Below, piece after piece: positions 24,272 through 32,733 of a DNA stretch of 64,000 bases. The translations under genes and the position numbers were made by a program. This stretch comes from Frankia alni ACN14a (GTDB lineage Bacteria > Actinomycetota > Actinomycetes > Frankiales > Frankiaceae). The notes below the pieces were generated by a model that saw only the letters and a list, made by a program, of their open reading frames with translations, made no database searches and was not told the DNA's origin. Every line of letters starts with the position of its first letter. Position 1 is the stretch's first letter. The stretch lies in the NCBI RefSeq assembly GCF_000058485.1, contig NC_008278.1, positions 738,962-802,961 of the forward strand. Reading direction: 5' to 3'.

Positions 24272-25078
24272 TCAGTCGAAGCCGAGCTCGCGGGCCCAGA
24301 GCGCGGCGGCGGCGCTCGGGGGGATCGTCGGCGGGGCGTCGGGATGGCTCGCGATGTACTTGGCCCGCACCGTGCGCAGGTAGTCGGCGACGACGCTGGT
24401 CTTGACGTTCATCGCCCGGGCCGCCTCCTTGTGGGACAGCCCCCGGCACCCGACGAGGACCATCACCTCGGCCTCCCGCGGTGAGGGCCGGTGCAGGCGG
24501 CGCCGGCGGCGGGCGGCGTCGAAGATCCGGGCGAGCAGGCCGTGCGCGTCGGGCGCCGCGAGTCCCCACTCGGCGCACAGCTCGTCGAGATGATCCCCCT
24601 GGGCGAGGGCGCGCAGCAGGTTGCGTTCGTCGGTGCCGATCTCGCCGCGCGACAGCGGCCGGCGCTGCGCGTCCTCCAGCAGGAAGCCGGCGAGGCGGGC
24701 GGAGACGTGGTAGCTGCCCGCGGCCACGGCGGTGACCGCAGCCACGAACTGCTGCGCCGGCGCCGTCTTGTCGACGAACCCGCGGGCCTGCGCGGCAATC
24801 GCGTCGAGGACCTCGTCGGGCGTCGCCACCCCGGACGTCGTCAGGACGGGCAGGCCGCGCGCGTGCAGGTCGGCCACGGCCGCGGCGCCGGAGATCCCGG
24901 GCAGATGCAGGTCGCAGACGACGACGCCGGGCGCGGCGTCGCGGTCGAACGCCTCCAGGCTCGGGGCCGGCGCGAGGACCGAGAACCCGGCGCCGGCGAA
25001 GCGGGCGGCCAGCGACTCGGTGGCGATGGGATGGTCATCGATGATCGCCACCGAGACCGGCCGGCGCTCGGCGCTCAC
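24272..25078 (-). CDS. NarL/LuxR-type response regulator
   Basis: 268 residues from GTG 25078. Receiver domain with IIDDHP, phospho-Asp in VVVCDLHLPG, and VDKTAPA. The C-terminal LuxR-type helix-turn-helix (about 195-250) contains PSPREAEVMVLV and SHKEAARAMNVKTSVVADYLR, the usual recognition-helix layout. It overlaps the kinase stop by four bases (GTGA), so the pair is translationally coupled. The linker is longer than usual (about 65 residues). Target genes are not evident. Confidence 0.9.
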   Translation of the reverse strand: MSAERRPVSVAIIDDHPIATESLAARFAGAGFSVLAPAPSLEAFDRDAAPGVVVCDLHLPGISGAAAVADLHARGLPVLTTSGVATPDEVLDAIAAQARGFVDKTAPAQQFVAAVTAVAAGSYHVSARLAGFLLEDAQRRPLSRGEIGTDERNLLRALAQGDHLDELCAEWGLAAPDAHGLLARIFDAARRRRRLHRPSPREAEVMVLVGCRGLSHKEAARAMNVKTSVVADYLRTVRAKYIASHPDAPPTIPPSAAAALWARELGFD

Positions 25079-26427
25079 CGCGGGCCCGTCTGCCAGGGCG
25101 CAGCCGAGGACGGTGCCTCGCCGTCGGGCGCGTCGGACGGTGTGGTGCCGTCCGACGGTGTGGTGCCGTCGGGTGGTGTGGTGCCGTCGGGCGGCGTGGA
25201 CGGGGCCGGCCAGCGCAGCGTCACCTTGACGCCATCGCCCGGCCGGGCGGTGACGAGCGCCTGTCCGCCGTGCCGGCGCAGGGCCTGGTAGCTGCCGCTC
25301 AACCCGCCGCCCGGGCGGACCGTCGCCGGGTCGAACCCGACGCCCCGGTCGCGGACGACCACGAGTACCGCGTCGGCGTCGCCCTCGACGAACAGGCTGA
25401 CCTCGTCCACTCCGCCGGCGTGCCGCACGACGTTGCGCAGCGCCTCCCGGGTCGCGGCGACCAGCGCCTCGCGCACCGGCACGGGCGGCTCGCCCTGGAT
25501 CGCCACGAAGGGGACGAGCGCGAGGCCCTCGTCGGCGAACGCGTCGACGACCGCGGACATCATCGCCTCGAACCCGGTCTCACCCGGCTCGGGCAGGCCG
25601 TCGCCGCCGTTGCCGTTGCCGTCGCCGTCGAGGACCCGCGGGTCCAGCCCGCGCGGGTCCATGATGATGCGCCGGGCCCGCTGCGCCCCGCGGCGGGCCT
25701 CCCGCACCAACGCGGGGGAGGGCAGGCCGCCGCCGGCGACGTGATCGACGATGGGCAGCAGGTAGTCGTGGATCTCCCGGTGGGTGATCTCGCGCTGGCG
25801 CAGGCTCTCGGCCTCCCGTTCCTGCTCGACGGCGAGCCGGCCGGCGGCCCTGGCGGCGTCCTGGGCGGCGGCGGTCGCCGCGGACAGCGTCCGCAGCTCG
25901 CGGGCGATGAGCATCGCGACGACGTACCACAGGGCGAAGCCCAACAGGTCCGAGCCGAGCTTGAGGGAGACGTCCGGCAGTACCGCCAGGCTCCACGCCG
26001 TCATCAGGATGACCACCGCGAACACGGCGAGCAGCCCGAGCCCCAGGCCGAACCCGACGCCGGCCGAGGCCACCAGGCTGAACGGCACCAGTTCGGTCAT
26101 CAGCTTGTTGCGCTCGTGCGCCTGCGCCGCGCGGGAGCCGACCAGCATCAGCGCCACGCAGAAGGCAACGTCGGTGAGCACCAGCCGCTGGGAGAGCCGG
26201 CCCGGCCCGTGCCAGGCCCGCCAGGCGAACCAGCTCGCCTCGCCGGCCGCGGCGACCACGATCAGCACGGCGAGCCAGGGGTGACGCAGCCGGTCCCACC
26301 CGAACAGCGGGATGACCACGAACGTGGCGCACGCGGCCCGCGCATACCCGACCATCCGCGACATGCGCTGCTCGGTGCGGTGGACGATGGCCCAGGGCGA
26401 ACCCGCGGAACCGTCCAACCCGGTCAT
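25075..26427 (-). CDS. Sensor histidine kinase, NarL-partner type
   Basis: 450 residues from ATG 26427. About five or six hydrophobic segments within residues 25-180, a coiled region, an atypical dimerisation/H-box segment (REITHREIHDYLLPIVDHV, His in EIHDYLLP), and a HATPase domain with ATREALRNVVRHAG (N-box), VRDRGVGFDP (G1) and GGGLSGSYQALRRHGG. The tail has PPDGTT/PSDGTT repeats. The gene precedes and overlaps the regulator gene. The integral-membrane sensor without an outer loop suggests sensing within or at the membrane; the ligand is unknown. Confidence 0.9.
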   Translation of the reverse strand: MTGLDGSAGSPWAIVHRTEQRMSRMVGYARAACATFVVIPLFGWDRLRHPWLAVLIVVAAAGEASWFAWRAWHGPGRLSQRLVLTDVAFCVALMLVGSRAAQAHERNKLMTELVPFSLVASAGVGFGLGLGLLAVFAVVILMTAWSLAVLPDVSLKLGSDLLGFALWYVVAMLIARELRTLSAATAAAQDAARAAGRLAVEQEREAESLRQREITHREIHDYLLPIVDHVAGGGLPSPALVREARRGAQRARRIIMDPRGLDPRVLDGDGNGNGGDGLPEPGETGFEAMMSAVVDAFADEGLALVPFVAIQGEPPVPVREALVAATREALRNVVRHAGGVDEVSLFVEGDADAVLVVVRDRGVGFDPATVRPGGGLSGSYQALRRHGGQALVTARPGDGVKVTLRWPAPSTPPDGTTPPDGTTPSDGTTPSDAPDGEAPSSAAPWQTGPR

Positions 26428-26527
26428 AGGTCGCAACGGTAGTGATCGAGCGGTGGCACGGCCACCCCCCGCGTCTGATCCGGTCGTCTGCGGTGTGCGT
26501 CGGGCCTTCCGTGGGAACCGCCACGAG

Positions 26528-26836
26528 ATGGAGACCATCTGCCTCATCCCTGCTCCGGGGTCGGGTCAGGGCGCGGAGGGGGGCAGCGCGGTCCTGCCGC
26601 CGCCCGGCCCGGGCCCGCTTCCGACGCCTCCGGACCCCGTCCCGCCGACGCCCGTCCCCGATCCGGTGCCGCCGGGCCCCGGGCCGGATCCCGTCCCACC
26701 GGGCCCCGGGCCGGATCCGGTGCCGCCCGGCCCCGGGCCGGATCCCGTCCCTCCCGGCCCGGGGCCCGATCCCGTTCCGCCGGGCCCCGGCCTCGATCCG
26801 CAGCCCGGCCCGGGGCCGGTGCCGCCCCCGCTCTGA
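26528..26836 (+). CDS. Possible Pro/Gly-rich repeat protein (doubtful)
   Basis: 102 codons from ATG 26528 (METICLIPAPG...), mostly repeats of PDPVPPGPG. There is no clear ribosome binding site. The opposite strand is also open through the array as a Gly-rich frame, because a 30-bp GC-only repeat leaves most frames open. It may be a non-coding minisatellite. Confidence 0.25.
   Translation: METICLIPAPGSGQGAEGGSAVLPPPGPGPLPTPPDPVPPTPVPDPVPPGPGPDPVPPGPGPDPVPPGPGPDPVPPGPGPDPVPPGPGLDPQPGPGPVPPPL
26640..26826. repeat. 30-bp GC-rich tandem repeat
   Basis: Roughly five to six diverged copies of a 30-bp unit built on ggatcccgtcccaccgggcc, each encoding PDPVPPGPG on the plus strand. It lies between the divergent two-component operon and the DUF6158 gene. 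Confidence 0.75.
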
Positions 26837-26850
26837 CCGTGCGCCGGTCG

Positions 26851-26986
26851 TGACCACGTTCTCGCCGTGACCACGTGCCCGCTGTGACCACGTGCCCGCT
26901 GTGACCACGTGCCCGCTGTGACCACGTGCCCGCTGTGACCACGGGCTGGCCGTGACCACGGGCTGGCCGTGGCCACGCCAGGAGTT
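26851..26986. repeat. Eight 17-bp tandem units containing CACGTG palindromes
   Basis: TGACCACG or a close variant recurs at 26851, 26868, 26885, 26902, 26919, 26936, 26953 and 26970, exactly every 17 bp. Units 2 to 5 carry CACGTG; the last ones read CACGGG or drift. The array lies 62-197 bp before the DUF6158 gene and could be either a minisatellite or a multi-site operator. Confidence 0.85.
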
Positions 26987-27047
26987 GGCCGTGCGGTATG
27001 GGGCGGGGAGACGCGAAGGCTGGTGGCGGAGCGGGTACACCCAGGTC

Positions 27048-27296
27048 ATGACGCACCGACCCGAGGGCATCCCCGCCCCCAACCTGGCCGACGACGACCT
27101 CGTCCGCGAGCTGCGGCACCTCCACCGCACCAGGCACGACGCCTTCATCGCCGGCAGCGAGGACGCGTTCGAGACCCACACGGCGCGCATGTTGGAGCTC
27201 GAACGCGAGTACCTGCGCCGCTTCCCGCAGGCCGCCAGCCCCGATCCACGGCGCACCCGGGCCGGCCGGCGCCGCGCCGCCGGCGTCGCGGGCTGA
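27048..27296 (+). CDS. DUF6158 family small protein
   Basis: 82 residues. The central block LVRELRHLHRTRHDAFIAGSEDAF, then HTARMLELEREYLRRFP, matches the actinobacterial DUF6158 group as I recall it. It is a soluble helical protein with no known function and no signal peptide, ending in a short Arg/Ala tail. The start ATG 27048 is chosen by family similarity; the ribosome binding site is weak. A large palindrome follows. Confidence 0.75.
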   Translation: MTHRPEGIPAPNLADDDLVRELRHLHRTRHDAFIAGSEDAFETHTARMLELEREYLRRFPQAASPDPRRTRAGRRRAAGVAG

Positions 27297-27406
27297 GCTG
27301 GTCGGCTGGCGTCACGGCGCAGTCATGGGCGCCCGGGCTGACCGGCCGGCGTCGCGGAGAGGTGGGCTACCCGCCGATCCTTTCTGTCACCGGTCGCGTG
27401 CGTAGC

Positions 27407-27463
27407 CGTGCCGAGGTCTGGGCACGCTTTTGACGCTCAAAACCGTGCCCAGACCTCGGCACG
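27407..27463. terminator. 57-bp near-perfect palindrome between convergent genes
   Basis: Perfect 20-bp arms (27407-27426 and 27444-27463), then a C/C mismatch, then TTTTGA/TCAAAA around a CGC loop. Each 20-bp arm is itself dyadic (CGTGCC...GGCACG). Its position between convergent stops (27296 and 27542) and its T/A-rich tip fit a bidirectional terminator; it could also extrude as a cruciform. Confidence 0.7.
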
Positions 27464-27541
27464 ATGTGTCCGCAATCTGGCCGAGATGGCGACGGGCGGT
27501 CGCGCCGCGCCTGAGAGGGACCCACGTGGAACGCGCACCGG

Positions 27542-29677
27542 CTAGGCGCCGGTCAGGGTGTCGACGTAGATGTCGAACAGGGCGTCCGCGTCCGGCGCGA
27601 GGTAGGCGTGGCCGCCGGTGGCCCCGGCCAGGCGTTGCAGGCTGGCGAGATCCGCGCCGGGATCGCAGCCGATCACGATGAGCTGGACGGGCCGGTGCGG
27701 ATCTGCGGCGGCCCGCAGCGCGGAGACAGCCTGGTCGAGCGTGGGCTCGGCACTCGCCGTCGCGCGCCGCCCCGGCTGCTCCCCGTCGGGGTGATCGTCG
27801 CCGCCGGTGTCCGCGTCACCGTCGGTGAACAGGACGACCCGGTTGAGCCGATCAGCGGCGTACCGGTCGGTCAGCTCGCGCACGGCCGCGACGGCGGTCG
27901 AGTACAGGTCGGTGCTGCCGCCGGGCTTCAGGGCCGCCAGCGAGGCGGTCAGGTCGTCGCGCTGGGTGCCGGCGTGGCCCGCGCCGGCGTGGCCCGCAGC
28001 GTTCAGCCGGGCGAGCGGGGCGAGCTCCCGGTGGCCGTCGGGCAGTTCGGCGGAGGACTGCCAGAGGCCGACCTGGCTGTCCGGTGCGAACAGCCGCAGG
28101 CCGGTCATCGCCGCGTCCGTGGCCGCCTGGAGGCGGGTGCGACCGGCGTCGCTCGTCAGCGGCAGCGCCATGGAGCCGGAGGTGTCGAGCACGGCGAGGG
28201 TGGCCCCGCGTTCACGGCTGTGCCGGAAGAAGCGGCGCGCGGTTCCGAGCACGCTGTCCGAGGCGTCCGTACTGGCGAGCTTCGGCGGGGTGGAACGCAC
28301 GCCGTCGGTCGCGTTGAGCGTCGCCGCCAGCCCGCCCGGATCGTCGCGGCCTGCCAGCTCCGCGGGGGTGCGGAAGCCGGCCGCGGTCAGGGCTCGCCGC
28401 CCGGCGTCGCCGCGCAGGTAGGCGGCGAAGGCGTCCGCCGCGGCGTGCCTGGGCGCCGAATCCGTCGTCCGCTTCAGGACGATGTAGGGCACCGTCGCCG
28501 TGAACGCGCCGTCGGCGGGATAGGAGGCGACGAGGGTCGTCGCGGACAGGGGGCCCGTCCGCGCCGTCAGCGTCCGGTTGTAGGCGATGACGTCGGACTC
28601 CAGGGCGGGGAAGGCCGACGGCGCGCTGCCGGCGGCGCCGTTCTCCGTACCGCCGTCGCGGACCGAGTCGAACAGCTGGTGGTCGTACTGCGGCAGCCAG
28701 TCGATCGAGCGCTCCAGGTGCAGCACCGTGGCCTGGGCCGCGCGGTCCTGGTCGAAGGTGCCCGGTGTCATGTCCGCGGGGGCCAACCGCCGCGCCGCGC
28801 CGACCGTGCCGATGACCGCCCGCAGCGCCGCCGCCGAGTTCTCGGGGTTGGCCATGGCGAGCCGGAACTCGCCCCAGCGGGGCTCCCCGCGGTCCGGCCA
28901 GAAGGCCGTCCTGTCCGCATCGGCCGCGAGATCGGCCCAGGTCAGGTGATGTTCCGGCCAGCCGAGCCGCTGTGCCATCAGCCGGGGCATGGCGATGACG
29001 ACGGGGGAGCCGGCGATCGTCGTCGCCCGCGCCGGCAACTGCTGCGCCGCGGTATTCGACTCCTGCCCCAGCTCCAGCCAGTCCGCCGACTCGGGGATCC
29101 ACACGTCCGGAACGGTCGAACCGGGCGTGGTCGCCCGCGACAACGCGTCGAGTGCCCGGTCGGACGGCGTGGCGGACACGTCGAAGGTCACGCAGGGCCC
29201 GTCCTGGTCGGAGTGCGCCCGGCTGAACTCGGCGGCCAGCCGGCTGATCGGCGCGGCCAGGGTCGGGGCTGTGGTGATCGTCAGCGTGGTCCGGGTGGTG
29301 CCGTCGGCGCACTCCTCCGGCGAGCCGCCGTGCCAGACGGAGGCCGCCGCGAACCCGATGCCGGTGACCGTGAGACCGCCGAGGACGAGCAGGGCGGCAC
29401 TGCTGACCGCGCCGAGACCGATCCCGCGGGCCCGCCAGCCCCGGCGCCGCCCGTCCGGGCCGACCCGTCCCGGCCGCGCGGACCGTCCGACTCGTCCGGG
29501 CCGTCCGGGCCCTTCCGGCCGTCCGGGCCGTTCCGGCTGTTCGGACCGCTCAGGCCCGGTGAACCGCCCGCGCGCTGACCTGCGGACACGCCGGTCAGGC
29601 GGGTCAGGCCGGTCAGGCCGGCGCGGCCGGGCGCCGTGACTGCCTCCACCTGGGGACCGATGACGGGCGCCGGACAC
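27542..29677 (-). CDS. Substrate-binding and von Willebrand factor A domain protein, membrane-anchored
   Basis: 711 residues from GTG 29677, with AAGGA eight bases upstream. A highly basic Pro/Arg/Gly-rich cytosolic stretch of about 85 residues precedes one membrane helix (about 88-113). Then comes an extracytoplasmic periplasmic-binding-protein-like domain (about 120-440; TLTITTAPTLAAPI, VPDVWIPESADWL, WADLAADADRTAF). The C-terminal VWA domain (about 490-711) has the MIDAS motif DTSGS, GGSTDLYST and VVLFTDGDAD. Family members are found in actinobacteria near surface functions; the ligand is unknown. The likely role is ligand capture or cell-surface adhesion. Confidence 0.85.
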   Translation of the reverse strand: MSGARHRSPGGGSHGARPRRPDRPDPPDRRVRRSARGRFTGPERSEQPERPGRPEGPGRPGRVGRSARPGRVGPDGRRRGWRARGIGLGAVSSAALLVLGGLTVTGIGFAAASVWHGGSPEECADGTTRTTLTITTAPTLAAPISRLAAEFSRAHSDQDGPCVTFDVSATPSDRALDALSRATTPGSTVPDVWIPESADWLELGQESNTAAQQLPARATTIAGSPVVIAMPRLMAQRLGWPEHHLTWADLAADADRTAFWPDRGEPRWGEFRLAMANPENSAAALRAVIGTVGAARRLAPADMTPGTFDQDRAAQATVLHLERSIDWLPQYDHQLFDSVRDGGTENGAAGSAPSAFPALESDVIAYNRTLTARTGPLSATTLVASYPADGAFTATVPYIVLKRTTDSAPRHAAADAFAAYLRGDAGRRALTAAGFRTPAELAGRDDPGGLAATLNATDGVRSTPPKLASTDASDSVLGTARRFFRHSRERGATLAVLDTSGSMALPLTSDAGRTRLQAATDAAMTGLRLFAPDSQVGLWQSSAELPDGHRELAPLARLNAAGHAGAGHAGTQRDDLTASLAALKPGGSTDLYSTAVAAVRELTDRYAADRLNRVVLFTDGDADTGGDDHPDGEQPGRRATASAEPTLDQAVSALRAAADPHRPVQLIVIGCDPGADLASLQRLAGATGGHAYLAPDADALFDIYVDTLTGA

Positions 29678-29983
29678 ACAGACGTCCTTTCACGGGAGGC
29701 GCCGTGCCTGTTCCGAACCCGCCGCCACCACGATGATGTGACTACTTCTCCCGCCGAGCCCACCGCGCAACGGTCGACCGCGCTCCCCGCCGTCCCCCGC
29801 CGATTCGGGAATCGGGAGCGTTGTGCCTCGTATCGGTTTTCGTGCCGCCGATACTGCCCAGCCGCGGGCCGGTCGTCAGCTCATCTTGGAATGCCGGGGC
29901 TCGGCGTTGTTCCTCCGTTTCCTACGTCGTCGGCATGGTGTCCTACCAGCCCCGATGTTCGCTCTACGGCGGACGGCCGCGGC
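29678..29983. other. Intergenic region
   Basis: Nothing supported here. Plus-strand frames of 60-70 codons exist but lack start signals and family features. It should contain the promoter for the VWA gene at its left end. Confidence 0.4.
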
Positions 29984-31018
29984 TCAGGCGTCGGCGGCCA
30001 CGAGATCGGCGTAGGCCGGATGGCGTTCGATGAACGCGCGGATGTAGGGGCACTGCGGGACCACGGCGAGGCCCTGCCGGCGAACATCGTCCAGTGCCGC
30101 GGTGGCGAGGGTGGAACCCACCCCCTGGCCGGAGAACTCCGGACTCACCTCGGTGTGGATGAAGACGATCCGATCCGGCCGCTTCTGGTACTGCACGAAA
30201 CCGGCGATCTCGCCGGCGGGCGTGATCGCCTCGTAGCGGAAGCGTGCGGGATTATCGGTGACAGACAGGTCCATGGGGGCATCCTCCTCGATGCCGGCGA
30301 GGTCGGCAGGGGTGTCGGCGTCCGCGGGGGTGCCGAGGCCGTCGCAGGCGACCCGGCCGACGGCGTCGGGATGGGCGCGCAGCCAGGCCCGCGCGCCGAC
30401 CTCCCCGCGGGCGAGGCCGGCGACGTCGGCCCAGATCGCCCGGCGCAGCAGGACGGGATGGCCCGGCTGGCCGCGGTAGGTGGCGGTCAGCGCCGCGTAT
30501 CGCCGGTACGCCCCGGCCGGCGCGGCGGCGTCGACCAGGCGGCGGACCGCCGCCGCGGTCAGGCCGGGCTGGTCGACCAGCGTCACGACCGCGGCCTGGG
30601 CGCCGGTGCCGCCGAGAGCGTCGAGCCCGGCTCGCAGGGAGGCGCCGATCCCCTCGGCCCAGCCCTGCGCCCGCACCAGCCGCGGCTCCGCCCACCCGAG
30701 ACGCCCCGTCGCCTCGCCGCCCGCCCCGCCGGCACGCTGCTGGGCCCGCCCCACGGAGTCGCCCGCCCCGCGGTACGCGGCGGCAGCGGTGAGGGCCGCG
30801 GCGACCTCGTCCGCGGCGGCGCCGACGACGACCACGACCGGCGAGCAGGCGCCGGCGGCGAGCATCCGGACCCCCCGCGCGGCGAGGGTCTCACCGCCGA
30901 ACTCGACCAGCGCCTTGGCGCGCCCCATCCGCCGCCCCGCCCCGGCCGCCAGCAGCAGGCCGGCGACCGTGGGCGGGCCGGCATCCTCGGGCGGGGGCGT
31001 GTCCGGTGCGTCGTCCAT
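29984..31018 (-). CDS. MobA-like nucleotidyltransferase fused in frame to a GNAT (YjdJ-type) acetyltransferase
   Basis: 344 residues. Residues 1-245 are a MobA/MocA-type NTP transferase: GLLLAAGAGRRMGRAKALVEF (nucleotide-binding loop), VVTLVDQPG (metal-binding Asp) and GQPGHPVLL. Such enzymes add a nucleotide to molybdopterin or similar cofactors. From residue 249 follows a complete 96-residue YjdJ-like GNAT domain with FIHTEVSPEFSGQGVGSTLATAAL (acetyl-CoA loop Q-G-V-G-S) and CPYIRAFIERHP. The ATG at 30274 begins the GNAT part and has GAGGAGG eight bases upstream, so a free GNAT protein may also be made. No molybdenum-cofactor genes are seen nearby. Confidence 0.85.
   Translation of the reverse strand: MDDAPDTPPPEDAGPPTVAGLLLAAGAGRRMGRAKALVEFGGETLAARGVRMLAAGACSPVVVVVGAAADEVAAALTAAAAYRGAGDSVGRAQQRAGGAGGEATGRLGWAEPRLVRAQGWAEGIGASLRAGLDALGGTGAQAAVVTLVDQPGLTAAAVRRLVDAAAPAGAYRRYAALTATYRGQPGHPVLLRRAIWADVAGLARGEVGARAWLRAHPDAVGRVACDGLGTPADADTPADLAGIEEDAPMDLSVTDNPARFRYEAITPAGEIAGFVQYQKRPDRIVFIHTEVSPEFSGQGVGSTLATAALDDVRRQGLAVVPQCPYIRAFIERHPAYADLVAADA
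30283..30289 (-). promoter_or_regulatory. Strong internal ribosome binding site before the GNAT domain
   Basis: GAGGAGG on the minus strand, eight bases before ATG 30274, exactly at the domain boundary of the MobA-GNAT frame. It encodes Glu-Glu of the linker while matching the anti-Shine-Dalgarno, which suggests a second start or a recent fusion of two cotranscribed genes. Confidence 0.6.
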
Positions 31019-31028
31019 CGGGGTCAGG

Positions 31029-31051
31029 CATACCCCACCGGGTGGGGTGTG
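31029..31051 (-). terminator. Small hairpin between alpha/beta hydrolase and MobA-GNAT genes
   Basis: Near-palindrome CATACCCCACC/GGTGGGGTGTG five bases past the hydrolase stop and 10 bases before the next start. It may end or attenuate transcription between the two genes. Confidence 0.4.
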
Positions 31052-31055
31052 CCGG

Positions 31056-31991
31056 TCAGTCGCCGGGGCCCAGGACCAGGCGGGGACGGATCCGGCGCTG
31101 GAGGAAGTCGAGGATCCGCACGTCGAAGACGGCGTTGTCGTCGCCGGCGACCATGTGATGCGCCCCGGCGACGTCGCAGTACTCCGCGTGCGGGGCGAGG
31201 TCGAGAAACCGGCGGGCGTCGTCCTCGCCGAGCACGTCGGACTGGCCGCCCCGCACGAGCATGGTCGGGATCCGCAGCCTCGTCACGATGGCGGATAGCT
31301 CCTCCAGCGGCGTGCGCAGCCGCAGCCGCGGGTCGTGGCCCTCGGGCGGGAAGACGAACGCCGGGTCCCAGTGCCAGTACCAGCGGCCGTCGGCGAAGCG
31401 CAGGTTCTTGCGCAGCCCGGCCGGGTCGCGGGGGCGCTCCCGGTGCGGCAGGTAGGCGGCGACCGCGTCGGCGGCGTCCTCGACGGAGGCGAAGCCGTCC
31501 GGCGCGGCCCGCATGAAGTCCATGATCCGTCCGGTGCCCCGGGGCTGCAGGAACGGCGACACGTCGACGAGGACCAGGCCGCGCGCGACGTCGGGGTCGC
31601 GGCCGACGGCGGCGAGGGAGGCGATGCCGCCCAGCGAGGCGCCGATGAGCACCGGCGGCCGGCCGAGGGCGCGGCGCAGGGCGAGCACGTCGTCGGCGAA
31701 GGCGTCGAGCGCGTAGTCGCCCTCGGGGGACCAGCCGGAGTCGCCGTGGCCGCGCAGGTCCACCGTGAGGGTGTACCAGCCGTCCGCACCGAGCCGGCGG
31801 GCGGTGCGCCGCCAGGAGTGACGGGTCTGGCCGCCACCGTGGAGTAACACCACCGGAGGATCGGTGTCGTCGCCGTAGGCGTCCGCGGCGAGGGTCAGCC
31901 CGCCGCTGGGGATGCGCAGGGACGGGCCAGAGGTCGCCGAGGCCAGCTGTCCACTGTCGGAGTTCGTAGGCACGTAGGTCAGTATGAGCAC
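31056..31991 (-). CDS. Alpha/beta hydrolase
   Basis: 311 residues from GTG 31991 (GTG 31973 also possible). VVLLHGGGQTRHSW carries the oxyanion HG motif, DLRGHGDSGWS the conserved loop, and IGASLGG the nucleophile elbow (G-x-S-x-G). The later LVRGGQSDVL supplies the acid and GAHHMVAGDDN the His. The triad Ser-Asp-His is complete. Close relatives include haloperoxidase-like and esterase-like enzymes, so the substrate is not predictable. No signal peptide; cytosolic. Confidence 0.9.
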   Translation of the reverse strand: MLILTYVPTNSDSGQLASATSGPSLRIPSGGLTLAADAYGDDTDPPVVLLHGGGQTRHSWRRTARRLGADGWYTLTVDLRGHGDSGWSPEGDYALDAFADDVLALRRALGRPPVLIGASLGGIASLAAVGRDPDVARGLVLVDVSPFLQPRGTGRIMDFMRAAPDGFASVEDAADAVAAYLPHRERPRDPAGLRKNLRFADGRWYWHWDPAFVFPPEGHDPRLRLRTPLEELSAIVTRLRIPTMLVRGGQSDVLGEDDARRFLDLAPHAEYCDVAGAHHMVAGDDNAVFDVRILDFLQRRIRPRLVLGPGD

Positions 31992-32095
31992 ACTCTTCGC
32001 CCGCGCGCCCCCGTGCCGCGACCGTCCCGGGCCCGCGCCGCGGCCAGCCCGCGCCGGACGACGCAGGTCAGGCGGTGGGTGCCGGGCGGCGGTGC

Positions 32096-32617
32096 TCAGA
32101 CCTTGGTCGACTCCGCCGGCTTGCGCTCCGGCCGCCAGGCGGTCACCAGCAGCAGGGCAGCCCCGCCCACGCCGAGCAGGATCGCGATCAGGCCGCCGGC
32201 CCAGCCGTCGAGTTCGATGCCGATCGCGTGGTCCAGCGACGCCTTGCCGGGGCCGAGGATGCCGATCGCCGCGCAGACGGCCGCGATCATCAGGACGTAC
32301 TCGTAACCCTGGCCCGGCTTGAAGATGAAGAAGCCGTTGGTGCGGTGCGCCGTGATGCCCGCGACGACCATCGTGCCGATGATGCCGCCGGCACTGAACG
32401 GCGTGAGGAAGCCGAAGACCAGCCCGAATCCCGCGGCGAGCTCGACGAGCCCGGAGGTCCAGGCGTGCACGATGCCCGGACGCAGACCCATGCTCTGGAA
32501 CCAGCCGGCCGTGCCCTTGATCCCGCCAGGCCCCCAGACGTGGTTGTAGCCGTGGGCGACCAGAGTGAGACCCACGATGACCCGGAGCACCAGGGCCGCG
32601 GTGTCAGGCGATGTCAC
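32096..32617 (-). CDS. DoxX family membrane protein
   Basis: 173 residues from GTG 32617, with GGAGGAG five bases upstream. Four membrane segments with the DoxX N-terminal pattern LVLRVIVGLTLVAHGYNHVWG, then GLVELAAGFGLVFGF and GFFIFKPGQGYEYVLMIA. DoxX proteins are four-helix membrane proteins, some linked to thiosulfate:quinone oxidation or to oxidative-stress membrane complexes in mycobacteria (family knowledge). No partner genes are present, so the role stays general. Confidence 0.85.
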   Translation of the reverse strand: MTSPDTAALVLRVIVGLTLVAHGYNHVWGPGGIKGTAGWFQSMGLRPGIVHAWTSGLVELAAGFGLVFGFLTPFSAGGIIGTMVVAGITAHRTNGFFIFKPGQGYEYVLMIAAVCAAIGILGPGKASLDHAIGIELDGWAGGLIAILLGVGGAALLLVTAWRPERKPAESTKV

Positions 32618-32733
32618 GTGTCTCCTCCTCGGGACGGGCTGCCTGCGTGGACGGCGTGGCGTACACCGCTGCCGCAGCGCAGACAGTATCGGGTTGACGG
32701 CGAAGACACGCTAATTGCACTAAGTTTGATCTA

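Noticed and set aside
26566-26976. Gly/Ser/Pro-rich frame on the minus strand through the 30-bp array
   Set aside because: Both strands are open only because the repeat lacks stops. No ribosome binding site or folded segment; treated as a repeat.
26851-26986. CRISPR-like regular repeats
   Set aside because: Units are directly abutting 17-mers with no variable spacers and no cas genes nearby; the same holds for the other tandem arrays.
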